From NCBI GenBank assembly GCA_900404475.1, contig OUQQ01000164.1, forward strand, positions 510 to 33,785: a stretch of DNA of 33,276 nucleotides. Direction: 5' to 3'. Position numbers and translations under genes: made by a program. Of the stretch, positions 1 to 10,274 are shown piece by piece. This stretch comes from Spongospora subterranea. Its lineage: Eukaryota > Endomyxa > Phytomyxea > Plasmodiophorida > Plasmodiophoridae. A model generated the notes under the pieces. It searched no databases and was not told where the DNA came from. It saw only the letters and a list, made by a program, of their open reading frames with translations. Position 1 is the stretch's first letter, and each line of letters opens with the position of its first letter.

Positions 1-68
1 AAGAAGATGATATGGCGTGAGAATAACAAGCGAAAATAAGCGCAAATCCAACCGAAAGGGAACTAGGA

Positions 69-521
69 ATGATTGATAATAAATTTAAAGAGTGGGAAAT
101 GGTTGTTAAAGAGTTCATCAAGGACCCAGACAACTTCCATCTTTCTATACGAGACGCCAACGAGAAAAAAAGTCAAATACAGATAGAGTTAAGGTGCAAA
201 AAGAAAGATGATGAAGCGATGATATCCACTAATGAACGATTTGCCGAAATATCTGTATCGCCTCATCCAGAAGAAGATAATCAAATAATCAGACAAGAAC
301 CAATTAATATATATGTTCCAATGACGCCATCAAGTTCATCAGTTCGTGTTGAAGAAATTACAAGTCAAATAAACGGAAAACAAGAAGCAGATTATGATAA
401 GAAAATTGAGGAACTTTTAAACGAAAGCCAAGGAAAGGATGATAAGAATGAAGATAAGATTGACAAGCTTATTATGATGATGACTGAACTCATCACTTTA
501 TTCAAGGAGCATTTACAATAA
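69..521 (+). CDS. Hypothetical lysine/glutamate-rich protein, C-terminal coiled coil
   Basis: Open frame of 150 codons from ATG to TAA. I do not recognise the family. The product is highly charged, with lysine- and aspartate-rich stretches at about residues 30-50 and 105-135. A serine run lies near residue 90, and the last 40 residues (DKKIEELL, DKIDKLIMMMTELITLF) have the heptad look of an amphipathic or coiled-coil helix. Codons are strongly AT-biased (AAA, GAT, ATA), unlike the mixed codon use of the housekeeping genes further right. No signal peptide or membrane segment is visible. It could be a complete small gene or the last exon of one that begins left of the window; a TAA closes this frame's neighbourhood at about 37-39. 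Function unknown. Confidence 0.45.
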   Translation: MIDNKFKEWEMVVKEFIKDPDNFHLSIRDANEKKSQIQIELRCKKKDDEAMISTNERFAEISVSPHPEEDNQIIRQEPINIYVPMTPSSSSVRVEEITSQINGKQEADYDKKIEELLNESQGKDDKNEDKIDKLIMMMTELITLFKEHLQ

Positions 522-597
522 TTGAAACTTAACGCGGAATGGGGGGATTGGCTGTAGGTATCAAAAATTTTAATAAACTTTCATTCAAGTGTCAAAA

Positions 598-665
598 ATG
601 ATTTCTTGAATGTTTCATTTCATCTTTCTTAAATGATTTCTTGAATGTTCATTTCATCTTTACTT
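598..665. repeat. Two-copy 33-nt tandem repeat, AT-rich
   Basis: Two nearly identical units, 598-630 and 633-665, each begin ATGATTTCTTGAATGTT and continue CATTTCATCTTT. They differ by a single T indel and the final bases. The sequence just to the right (675-715, AAAGATAAAATGAATG and so on) is partly complementary to the units, so the locus can also fold back. Confidence 0.7.
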
Positions 666-1750
666 CATCTTTCAAAAAGATAAAATGAATGTTTTTGAAT
701 GATGAATGAAATGGTAAGTTAAAATTTGAGTTTGGATAAAAGTTGAGAGGAATATGATTTATTTTTTGAAAAAACATAAAAGATAAACTCGGCTCGGCTC
801 GCCCTCGTCGTTTCGGCCATTGTGCATTACCAAACCTTGGATCCAAGTAATACACTCGTGACCTCTCTCCACTCTATCCCCCCAAAAAAACGAATAGGTA
901 TGACAAATCGAATGCTTACAGCAGCAACACCGACTTCCTGTTTGCTTCTCGATCACATCAGCTACGACGGTATCGTACATCGGTGTACGAAAGCGTAGCG
1001 CCATTTCTCGGGTGTCCAGCGTGTTTGACGACGACACCGACGCGGGTTCTGTGTCAGACAGGAATAAACCATGTGTTCGAACAATCCTGAACCTGTACCG
1101 TTTGAGAAAGCAAAGGATGTGTTGGAATATCGTTGACAACAGCCGATATAGCACTGGGAACAGTTGTAATAGTTGACAATTTTTGTTTTGATGCTGTAAC
1201 CGAAGATTCGGTTTTGATTTCTTGCAATTCCTAAACTTACAGAATTCATTAAGGGATTTAACAGTACTGCGATGCGAAGGCTAAATTTGCCGGGACGAAA
1301 CCCGTTGCAGACATGAAGCGGTGCAGGCGGCCATTGACGCAAACTGTTGAATTCTTCAAAAATGTTGTTACAATCGATTTCCCAGTGCTATCTCGGCTGT
1401 TGTCAACGGTGCTCTTTGGAATCTGCGATCATCGTTTAAAATATGTTGAACCCGGTTAATCGTTCGAAAACCACTATTCCTCCAGATGTCAGGTCAACCC
1501 TATTATCTTACAAGAGTAAGATCAAAACAACCGCGGTGTGGAGCGACCGAAATTCGGGATAATGCAACTGACGATTCATGCATTTTTTCGCCCACGACGT
1601 TCAATCCCGATTTTGATTTCTATCCTTCTTCGTATCCGTCAACACATTAACTTTCAGCACAATAACTTTGCGATCTGTTTGTACTGTTGGTCGGGGGTTC
1701 GGATATAATTGCGCACAATAATCGTGTCCAGATCGGTCCAGCAATATCGA

Positions 1751-1780
1751 TTGCGCTCGCGCTCGCGCTTGCGCTTGCCC
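1751..1780. repeat. Imperfect hexamer repeat TTGCGC/TCGCGC
   Basis: Five consecutive hexamers (TTGCGC, TCGCGC, TCGCGC, TTGCGC, TTGCCC) end 54 nt before the importin-9 start codon. The run is nearly alternating pyrimidine-purine and GC-rich. It may be a simple-sequence expansion or a promoter element. Confidence 0.6.
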
Positions 1781-1834
1781 CTACACGTTGTGGCAGGTCG
1801 ACCCCTTAAAATTTAAAAGGAAAAGGGTGCTATT

Positions 1835-4800
1835 ATGGCCATAATGTCTGTCGATGCGAACCTTGTCCAGGCGTTGCAGGCGTCGCTGGATCCCGATTCT
1901 CAGTTCACTGCCGAAGCGGAGCTGAAATTATTCTCGCAGCAGCCTGGATACGCCCTGCCTTTGCTGACAATTTTTCAGAGTCCCGATGTTGATAATGGTA
2001 TGGTCATTTGCAGTATTCCTTCTTCGTTCGGTTATAGTTATTCGACTGAATTTAGGGGCTAGACAACTTGCTGGTGTAATCTTGAAATCGTATATCCGTA
2101 AAAACTGGGAGAAGGCCGGCGTGATAAGCGAACATGAAAAGGCCTACATTCGTTCAACGCTTTTGCAATGTTTTCCCATTGTAGTTCCGTGTAAACCGCT
2201 TTTGACGACTTGCTGTGCTCTGGTTACCACAATCGCCGAGATTGATTTCCCAACGTCTCACTGGCCAGAACTGATGCCGTTCTTGATATGGTGATTTGCC
2301 GTTGCTCAAATTGATGGTCAATGTTTTGATTGTGTCTCTGCAGTGCCCTAAATAGTCACCTCGCCAATGCGGCGATGCACTGTATTAGCTTACTGGTATC
2401 TGATCTCCCTCTCGATTCGTTGGTAGAAATATGTTCACACCTCTATCCAGAATTGACTCGGGTCTTGATTGATTCTTCCAACAATTCTTATTTGCGGTAC
2501 AAATCTCTGTCTATCATCAACAGTCTCATGGAAACCATTCCTGCCGACGACGATGACCAAGTGGCGTTAGATTCCCTTGTGAATTCCCATATCTTCCAAT
2601 GGTGTCGCATTGTCAAAGACATCTGCCTTGATCCCCGTCCCTGCCCCAATATCGGATATTCAGTTTGTGTTGAAGCTTGCAATCTATTATCGGGTCTTGT
2701 GCGCTATTTCGGGATACACTTGTCGTCGGGCGGCACCATTACACCTGCCGAGTTCAACGAGCTGGTTTCAACCATACTACGATCCACTATAATGTTATTA
2801 CCGCAGTTCCAGAGTTTGGTCGTCAATGCTGCTCAACAAAGTTGTTACGAAATGTCATCGCAAGATCCTCCCAAACACGACCTGTCAAGCTACTTCACTG
2901 CGGTTCTTGATTTCTTCTCTGCGGCAACGTGGCCATCGGTAGATGCTCTTGAGCGGGCAATTTTCTCATATATTGACGATCTTGTCCGACTGGCATTGTT
3001 TTCTGTTCAGGTCTGAGTTATCCCTTTTTTCTCGAATTCTCGCTAATGGTCATCAGGTTCCTGTCCATTCGGACCCTTTATGGGAAGAAGACCTTGAGGA
3101 TGGGGAATATACTCCTCGTTTGGCTGGAAAAGATCTTCTCAGCAGATTAGAGTCAGCATTTTACAACTGCACGAATTCGCTTCACGTCCAGTGCAAAGTG
3201 TACCTCAATGATGATTCATGGACAATGAGAGAATCCGCACTGATGTTATATGGGCTTCTCCGATCACCTCCTTCTGAACTCTTCGAGATTGTTGTCAGGT
3301 CGCTGTCAGATCCAAAACCTCATGTTCAGACTCGCGCAATTTGGTGTATTGGGGAATTTGTTGACGCTGATATTCTCAACGGTGCTGGGTGGAGTGATGT
3401 ATCTCCATTAGTCGTTACATGTCTGTCGAACGACTCACAAGCAGTTCGTTTAACTGCGGCAACGGTCATCACCAAAGCTCGGCGACGAGATTTGACATTT
3501 GCAACACCTTTAATTTCGCTGGCAATTCAGTATATGTGTCGCTCATTGCTGGCTTGTTTTGAACAGTGTCATATTCTAAAGTTCCTTGAAAGCATTCGTT
3601 CCATATTACTGGATGAGGTACGCCTATTGCTTTCATTGTTATTCAATTTATACGAATCATTCTTTCAGGCTGTATTAACCGAACAAGATCTGGTGACAAA
3701 CGTTGTTGTTCAAGTTTGGGCGTCCAACAGGGACGATGTCACCATTGTTTCCGGGGTAATTCAAACCTTGGGTGTTTTTTCCACCAGCAGCAGTTTGACC
3801 AAGCTTCAAACCGCCACTTTTCCAATAATTGCAGATATTTTCAACTCGCCGTCGTTGCCGTCGTCGATTCACGAAGGTGCATTTGACCTTCTTAACAAAC
3901 TACTGGCGACATTCGCCGATATGCCACTGAATTCGGAAATATGTCAATTTGCAGTCTCCACGATTCTCCCGTGTTTGACGCAGTCGAAAGATGTTGCCAT
4001 CTTATATTCATGCATTGAATGTTTGTCCTCGCTACTGCGTTCAGGATCGGAACATGTCGGTGCATATTTGCCTTCAATCATTCAAGCTGCAGGTGAACTG
4101 CTTAATGCTAGCAATTACTCAGTTCGTGCCGGCTATGTTGTGTACATGATTCTCTCCTTCTTTCATTCGAGTTTGCCGCCAACTGCCGTAAGCTTCTTGA
4201 TTGAATGTCTGGTCGCTCGCCTCTCCAAGCCCCGATTGCCCCTTGCAATGGTACATGTTTCGTGATCTCCCTCGTTTATACAGCTTGATTGAGTTTCACA
4301 CAGACTGTTGATGCAATTTTGCCACTATCCAAAATGGTCCATGTCTTTCAAGGCCCTGCGATCATTGAGATGCTCGTGGCGTTGGACCCTAGTAGGGATA
4401 TTTTGACTCCTCTGTTCTGTCGGTGGACTGGAATCTATGAGGACATTCAATCGCCATTTACTAGGACGATCAGTCTTACTGCGATTGCGCAACTGGTTTT
4501 GTTATCGGATGAGAGAATACACAACATCAAAGTCCCTGGAGATATCATCATTGACACCGAAGCGCCAAGAAGAACTCGATCTCAGGGCCCTGCTGCATCG
4601 TTGAAGCATTCCGAGATTCCGTTGCCCAGTAAAGTCGTCTCGCTGTTGATTTCGGAGTTGCCCTCTGCAGGATTGTCTGCTGACGAATCCTCTTCAAGCA
4701 CGGAAGCCGCCAGCGGTGAAAATGATCGGTTTTCTGATGGCAGCAGTTTCGATGACATCGAAGAGAATTCAGAACCGAGCGAAGAGTTTTCTCACGATCC

Positions 4801-4939
4801 CCTATTTCACGTCGACCTTCGTGATTTCTCTGTGCAATTTTTGGCCGCACTTCGTGATAACAAGATATCACTGCCCATCTCATTCATTTCCGTACGGGAT
4901 CAAATGATTCTGAAAAATTCGTTAGGGTTCGAGTTTTAG
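1835..4939 (+). CDS. IPO9/KAP114: Importin-9 / Kap114-type karyopherin beta
   Basis: Nuclear import receptor of the importin-beta superfamily. In yeast and human the family carries TBP, core histones H2A-H2B and other basic cargo through the pore with Ran-GTP. Proposed exons: 1835-1997, 2056-2290, 2344-3010, 3057-3617, 3669-4250, 4304-4939, giving 947 aa (human IPO9 is about 1040). Visible evidence: the importin N-terminal motif ARQLAGVILK at the exon 1/2 junction; HEAT-like helical repeats throughout; a C-terminal block with the IPO9 signature IKVPGDIII, RRTRSQGP (near residue 825), an acidic/serine loop (865-900) and DPLFHVDL leading to the end. All five introns are 46-58 nt GT-AG. The fourth (3618-3668) is 51 nt with no in-frame stop, so an ORF caller would read through it. 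The TAG stop lies 92 nt from the stop of the convergent TBP gene. I am sure of the family and fairly sure of the splice sites. Confidence 0.9.
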
Positions 4940-5031
4940 GTTTAACCATCATTGTCATAAGAAACTGGACACGGTTTGTGTCCACCGCACACGAGTATGT
5001 AATATCAATATCTTTATAAAGCCATGGGGCG

Positions 5032-5957
5032 TCACTTTCTCGCTCTTTTTGAAGGTGGACCCGCAGCAATTTCACTGGAGTCTTTTTTAAATGCTAGCAA
5101 CACTGGATATATCAGCTCAAACGCCTGATAAATCTGATCACGCGTCTTCGCCCCGGTGAGGACAACTTTGCCAGAAACGAATATGAGCAATACAACCTGA
5201 AAACAAAATACGACACGTCATGAACAAATTTGCCAAAAAAAAAAACACATCCATATACTTTGGGGGAGATCATCCTATAAATTAGACCAGGGAAAAGCTC
5301 CGGTTCGTAACTCGCATGGTCTTCATGCTCATACGCAAGCCCCTGCATGCGAATTAGAGTATTGCTGGATAGCCACATCAACCCAATTACCTCCAGTCGA
5401 ATAGGAAATTTGACATCGCAGGACCCCACAATGTTCTGCACAGTGAAATCTCGAAACTTTGTCTCAAATCCAATTTTCCTCAGAACTCTGGCGAATTTTT
5501 TCGCCGCTTTTTTGGATAAATCTTCTGTGCGAGCACCAGTGCAGACCATTTTGCCGCTCGCAAAAATCAATGCTGTTGATTTTGGATCCCGCAATCGCAT
5601 AATCACGGCGGCAAAACGCTGTAATCGCTATTAAATCACATAACCAACGCGAATTCGAGTTCCCAACCTTTGGATTGTACTCAGCGTTTCTGGATTTCAG
5701 CGCAATCATTTTTAAATCAAGTTTGCAGCTTAAATCGACTGTTGAGACAATGTTTCTACAAACATCACGTCGTTAGCGAAAAGAACTGTCCAAATTCGAA
5801 ATAAAAATCACTGATCCTTATTTCACGTCAAGTTGCGAATGGGGATAGAAAATCTGAACACCTCTACAAAAAACGCGAAAACTTACTGCAAGGTGGGGAC
5901 AATACCGGAAGGATGGATAGACCTATCGATGGGTTCGTCCATCGCGAAGGAAGCCAT
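5032..5957 (-). CDS. TBP: TATA-binding protein (TBP)
   Basis: General transcription factor that binds the TATA box as part of TFIID, SL1 and TFIIIB. Proposed exons in coding order: 5957-5887, 5755-5668, 5618-5391, 5342-5259, 5196-5032, giving 211 aa. Both halves of the saddle are complete: [40 protein letters not shown] and [15 protein letters not shown] in the first, then [32 protein letters not shown] and [16 protein letters not shown] in the second. The unconserved N-terminus is very short (about 18 residues; an alternative ATG is at 5942). The C-terminus runs past the usual end with a basic tail ending SKRARK. Introns are 131, 49, 48 and 62 nt. The 48-nt one (5343-5390) is in frame and stop-free. 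The donor of the 49-nt intron is the unusual GTTGGG. Confidence 0.93.
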
Positions 5958-6907
5958 GATAGCGGCAACGCTTCACGCCTGGATACCTTGCCCAGATGAT
6001 TCGTCAGATTATCCCTGGAACCTGACTAAACAGGATTGCCCTTCCACCACAAATATTCCAGCAATGACCGCGCAAATTTATAATTGCGCCTGTCATCAGT
6101 TAACCAGAGCGCAGTTGACCGACACTGGCGCAGTTTTTATGTCGAAACGCTCTCACTACGGTCGTACCGGTACCGGTCACGTTCCATTATTGATTTTGAA
6201 AAATGCTGATCCGGCGATTCATCCAGCGAAAAAAAAATGGTCATAAAACGCTTTGATGAAGGTGTTAGTGTAAGAGCAGAAAGCCTCGGGATATCTAGAT
6301 CAGGAGCGTTTTCTCTTATTTTCGGGTTTTCCGGTCTGAGTGTAATGTCGGACCATCGCACTTGCGTTGCACTCGCATTCCGCACGTGGCGGTAAACGTG
6401 GATTGGTGGTAAAACGTGGATTTATTCTTCTGAAAGTCATCCCGCACTTGACACACGAAAAATATCGGGATATCGTATCTGATCTATTTCACTTGTTCAT
6501 TATTCCATCAGCCACGATTGGATGACAGAATAGATATCTTCTATATAGTAGGCCGTAGGGTGAACCAATAAATTGAAGTTTTATCATTTTGGAGGGCGCT
6601 GTTTTTTTTTTTGCAAACTGCCTTTGTTTTGTTTCCAAGTCGTCCTTCAATAATTAGATAGCGATTTAGGGTCCGACATCACAATTTTTGGAGGAAAACG
6701 TGGTCAAGATATTTCCCCATGCAAATGTTGAATCATCTGTCAAATCCGATTCGTTAGTCAAAATCTAAAAGTAGCAACAGTCACCGGCGCAAAATTCCCG
6801 CTACTGGAATCCGCGACCGACGAGTTGGACGGCGTTGGCGCAACTTCCCGCAAGTTTCGCGCATTCACAGCATTCAGTTCCCTGCTTATTAGATTTGGGT
6901 TGCAGAT
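5958..6907. promoter_or_regulatory. Divergent intergenic region between TBP and malic enzyme
   Basis: About 950 nt separate the two divergent start codons. No coding sequence is recognised; the open frames here are antisense or short. Visible items: a perfect 12-bp palindrome ACCGGTACCGGT at 6166-6177, several A/T runs, and close to the malic enzyme start a cluster of GGCGCAA, TTCCCGC and TTTCGCGC words (6785-6865). These resemble E2F/SBF-type sites. Regulation is inferred only. Confidence 0.45.
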
Positions 6908-8830
6908 ATGAAGGTCCCTACCGCGTCATCATCATCGTTAGCTTTACCGATCGTTGAACGGGAGATAATAGGCGTACAGGGATTATTACCTGCGTCTGTC
7001 CAGTCCCCTTCTCAAATCGTCGATCGTTTTCTTACCTATATCAATTCCTTGTCGTCCGATCTAAACAAGTTCGTATTTGTCCAGCAGCTGCATGTATGGC
7101 GTTGGGATTGTGGGTTATCTCGCTTTTCGTGTTTGTTGACAGCGGGAACAGGTCAGCGATCGGGACATGTTCTACCACTTGCTGATCAACCACATTGAGA
7201 TGATGATGCCGATTGTTTACACCCCTACGGTTGGGCTAGCGTGCCAGCGATGGTCTGATATTTACTTCAACCCACAAGGGCTGTATATCCCGATTACGGC
7301 GGCGGGCCGAGTCTCAACCATTCTCAACCATTGGCCAGAACAAGACGTTTCCGCGATCGTATTCACAGACGGGGGGCGGATTCTTGGGTTAGGTGATTTA
7401 GCTGCTAATGGCATGGTAGAGTGTCTTGATTTTTTTTTCTCCCTGGTTGAGGTAGTGAACTTATAATTACGTAGGGAATTCCTATTGGTAAACTGTCATT
7501 GTATGTCACTTGCGCTGGAATCCATCCCTCGCAAGTCCTTCCAGTTGTTCTCGACGTTGGAACTGATAACGAGGAGCTGCTTAATGACCCGAACTATATC
7601 GGACTTCGTCAACGCCGTTCTAAAACCAGCCAGATCTCGTTTGACGAATTTGTTGGCGAGTTTCTATCCGCCGTTGTGGCCAGATATGGCCGCCATACTC
7701 TGATGCAGTTCGAAGATTTTGCCACCAATGACGCACTTCGCTTATTGTCCAAATATCGTCATGCCTATATGACATTCAACGATGATGTTCAAGGAACGGC
7801 CGCCATGACATTGGCTGGTATTCTATCGGCTCTTCCGCTCCTCAAGAGCAAACATTTGCATGAGCAAACTATCGTGTTCTCTGGTGCTGGGTCTGCTGGA
7901 ATAGGAATTGCCCAAATGATTGCGCATGCCATGGCGGTATCAGGTCGGTATTTTGTTTTCATCTGACGTTTGTTATCTTACCCTCCACTCAAGGCGACAT
8001 CGATTATGAAACTGCTCGCAAGAATATTTGGGCAGTTGATTCGCGAGGATTGATTGTTGCGGATCGTCCCAAAGGTGGACTGGACGAGAACAAGATGCCG
8101 TTTGCCCATCAACACGAACCAGTCGATAATCTGTCCGATGTTATTGACATCATTAAACCTACTGTCCTAATCGGTGTGTCGTCGCAGGTTCGAAATATTT
8201 TCCTCTTTCTTCAATTGAGGTGCCAAAACGCTGTCCTGACCTATCTCATTTAGGCGAATTCTTTCGACAGCATTATTTTGAACAAGATGGCGAACTACAA
8301 TGAGAGGCCCGTCATTTTCGCGCTCAGTAATCCTACGTCGAAATCTGAATGTTCTGCGGAAGATGCGATCAAATTTACGAATGGACGTGCCCTGTTTGCA
8401 TCAGGCAGTCCCTTTGCGCCGGTAGAGTATAATTCTCAGATATTCGACACATGTCAGGCGAATAATGTCTATGTTTTCCCTGGTATTGGGCTTGGTGCTA
8501 TTGTCGCGAGCGCATCGCAGATCAGCGACGAGATGCTGATGGCGGCAGCGCAAGCACTGGCTGATCAAGTCTCTGATGAAGATCGCAGCGTCGGCAGTCT
8601 TTATCCTCATATTAAGGACATTCGCAACATCACAGCCCATATCGCCATGGCGGTAGCCCGGGAGGCATTCAACAGGTACTGTCGCAGGAAGATGGCTTAC
8701 AATTGTTGACAACTTTTTGTTATTCAGTTCTTTGGCAACGGTTCCTCAACCAAAATGCCTCGAATCTGCTGTCAAGGAAGCCATGATGTACAATCCTACT
8801 GTCCCACAGTCGATCCCCTGCAAACTGTAA
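6908..8830 (+). CDS. Malic enzyme (malate oxidoreductase, decarboxylating)
   Basis: Oxidative decarboxylation of L-malate to pyruvate and CO2 with reduction of NAD(P)+. Proposed exons: 6908-7093, 7143-7415, 7475-7943, 7994-8187, 8254-8675, 8728-8830, giving 548 aa, the usual length for eukaryotic malic enzyme. Visible: the N-terminal GVQGLLP motif; catalytic tyrosine in MPIVYTPTVGLAC (Y88); TDGGRILGLGDL; GIPIGKL with the catalytic lysine (K159); metal ligands in FEDFA (E233, D234) and FNDDVQGTA (D257); a Rossmann GAGSAGIGIAQ (from 290); the late block RPVIFALSNPTSKSEC; and FASGSPF. The N-terminus lacks a clear mitochondrial presequence, so a cytosolic enzyme is likelier. Cofactor choice cannot be settled by eye. 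Introns are 49-66 nt. The 66-nt one would add an in-frame TAG exactly at its acceptor. Convergent with uL3, 138 nt between stops. Confidence 0.93.
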
Positions 8831-8968
8831 TCCCTCAAGTTGCATATCGCTAAGGGCGCACCAAAAAGACCTTGTTTATCAACAAATAAAATTCCTTCTG
8901 AATGTTCCAATCTAATTCGTGAAAATCGCGTCGAAGTATGAACAAGCAGTTGTATTATAAACGACTCC

Positions 8969-10274
8969 CTAGTTGGCTTCCTCGTCACGAGCCTTGAGCG
9001 GGCCCATGAAGTCAGACTTCTCGGCAGCAGTTTGGAAGCGACCGTGTCCGAACTTGCTTGAAGTATCGATGAACTTGAGGTTAGGTTCCTCACTCTCGCG
9101 ACGTTTAGTGGACTTGTGCATAGCCTTGCGAAGGGTGATGACGCGCTTCTTGCTGCCGATAACACCGCCCTTGATCATGACGTAATCCTCGTTGACCTCA
9201 CCGTAATGGGGGAAACCTCCCATAGGTGTGATGTGCTTGACAGTTGGGTCAGCCTCTGTTGAGGCGTTACCCTTGGCAGAAGATTCGGCCTGAAAAAAAC
9301 TGTTCAATATGAGCAAGACAAATAATAAAGCCCTGACCAGACCTTAATGCTCATGCCGAGTTTGTAGATCTTCTTGTTGGCTTCAGTACGGTGGTGATAA
9401 CCTTTCTGACCAGCTCTGGCAACGGTGTAGGATACACGAGCCGGGTGCCAGGCGCCGATACAGGCAACCTTACGAAGACCACGATGGGTCTTACGAGGTA
9501 AACGGGTCACACCCCAACGGGAAATGACACCTTTAACACCGCAACCTTTGGAGACACCGATCACGTCAACACTCTCACCCTCACTGAACACAGAGCGAAC
9601 GGGAATTTCCTGCTCGAACAACTAAAAAAAAAAGAAAAGTCTAAGAAACGGAGAAGGAACACCGTAAACGATATGCTTACGCTCTTGCCGAATGCGACCT
9701 TGTCAGCGATGCTTCCACCGTTAATCTGGACCTCCATCATGTGGGCCTTCTTCTGACGAAGCATGACTTTGCGAACCTGGGTGTGGACAATAGCACGAAC
9801 GACTGTGCAGTGCTTCTGGATACGCGCCAACTGGTCTTCAATGTCGGTGTTGCCATCGGCAGAGACGCGGGCGGAGTACTTCTTGAACGCTTTCCGTTTG
9901 GAGCGGTAGAAGTTCTTGTAGAAACGACGCTTGACGTCATCGCTGAGGTGCTGAGCCCAGACCGTGCTCAAGGTGCGCATGCCACGAGGAGTGGCGACAT
10001 ATCCGACAAGGCCGACAACGACCATAGGTGGTGCCTCAAGGATGGTGACGGCCTCAACCGCTTCCTTCTTGTGCAGTTTGGAACCAGGTCGGACGACATC
10101 ACGAAGAACGTGGGTCATACCGGCCTTGTAGGCCATGAAGGCGGTCAGATGGACGGGGTCTTCGGGCTTATCCTTAGGAAAGTGACGGACGCGTCCACGA
10201 ATAGTACGCGAGCGCTTTCGGGGAAGGAAACCCAACGATCCATGGCGAGGAGCCTCAAACTTTCGGTGCGACAT
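8969..10274 (-). CDS. RPL3: 60S ribosomal protein uL3 (RPL3)
   Basis: Core protein of the large ribosomal subunit near the peptidyl-transferase centre. Proposed exons: 10274-9681, 9621-9343, 9289-8969, giving 397 aa (yeast Rpl3 is 387). The start is the canonical [20 protein letters not shown]. Other landmarks are [20 protein letters not shown] in the form [86 protein letters not shown], and [16 protein letters not shown], followed by the conserved lysine-rich end. Two introns of 59 and 53 nt, both phase 0. Codons favour C- and G-ending forms, as expected for a highly expressed gene. The large plus-strand frame over 9741-10289 is its antisense shadow. Confidence 0.97.

Larger units (their letters stand above)
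522..1834. other. Gene-poor stretch upstream of importin-9
   Basis: About 1.3 kb with no recognised gene. The left part (540-740) is AT-rich and holds a short tandem repeat and fold-back. The middle has open frames on the minus strand (759-1154 and 962-1342) that overlap each other and resemble no family I know. The right end is the presumed promoter and 5' leader of the importin gene, with GCGCTC-like hexamers at 1751-1780 and an A/T-rich leader just before the ATG at 1835. Confidence 0.5.

Noticed and set aside
759..1342. Two overlapping minus-strand frames of 131 and 126 codons
   Set aside because: They overlap in different frames, have cysteine-rich chance-like composition, and neither resembles a known protein. 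Not supported enough to call.
5833..6246. 137-codon plus-strand frame
   Set aside because: Antisense to TBP exon 1 and its upstream region; no family resemblance, and the minus strand here reads the conserved TBP start.
7944..7993. Alternative donor GTATTT at 7948 in malic enzyme intron 3
   Set aside because: It would put the following exon (DIDYETARKN) out of frame; the donor at 7944 restores it.
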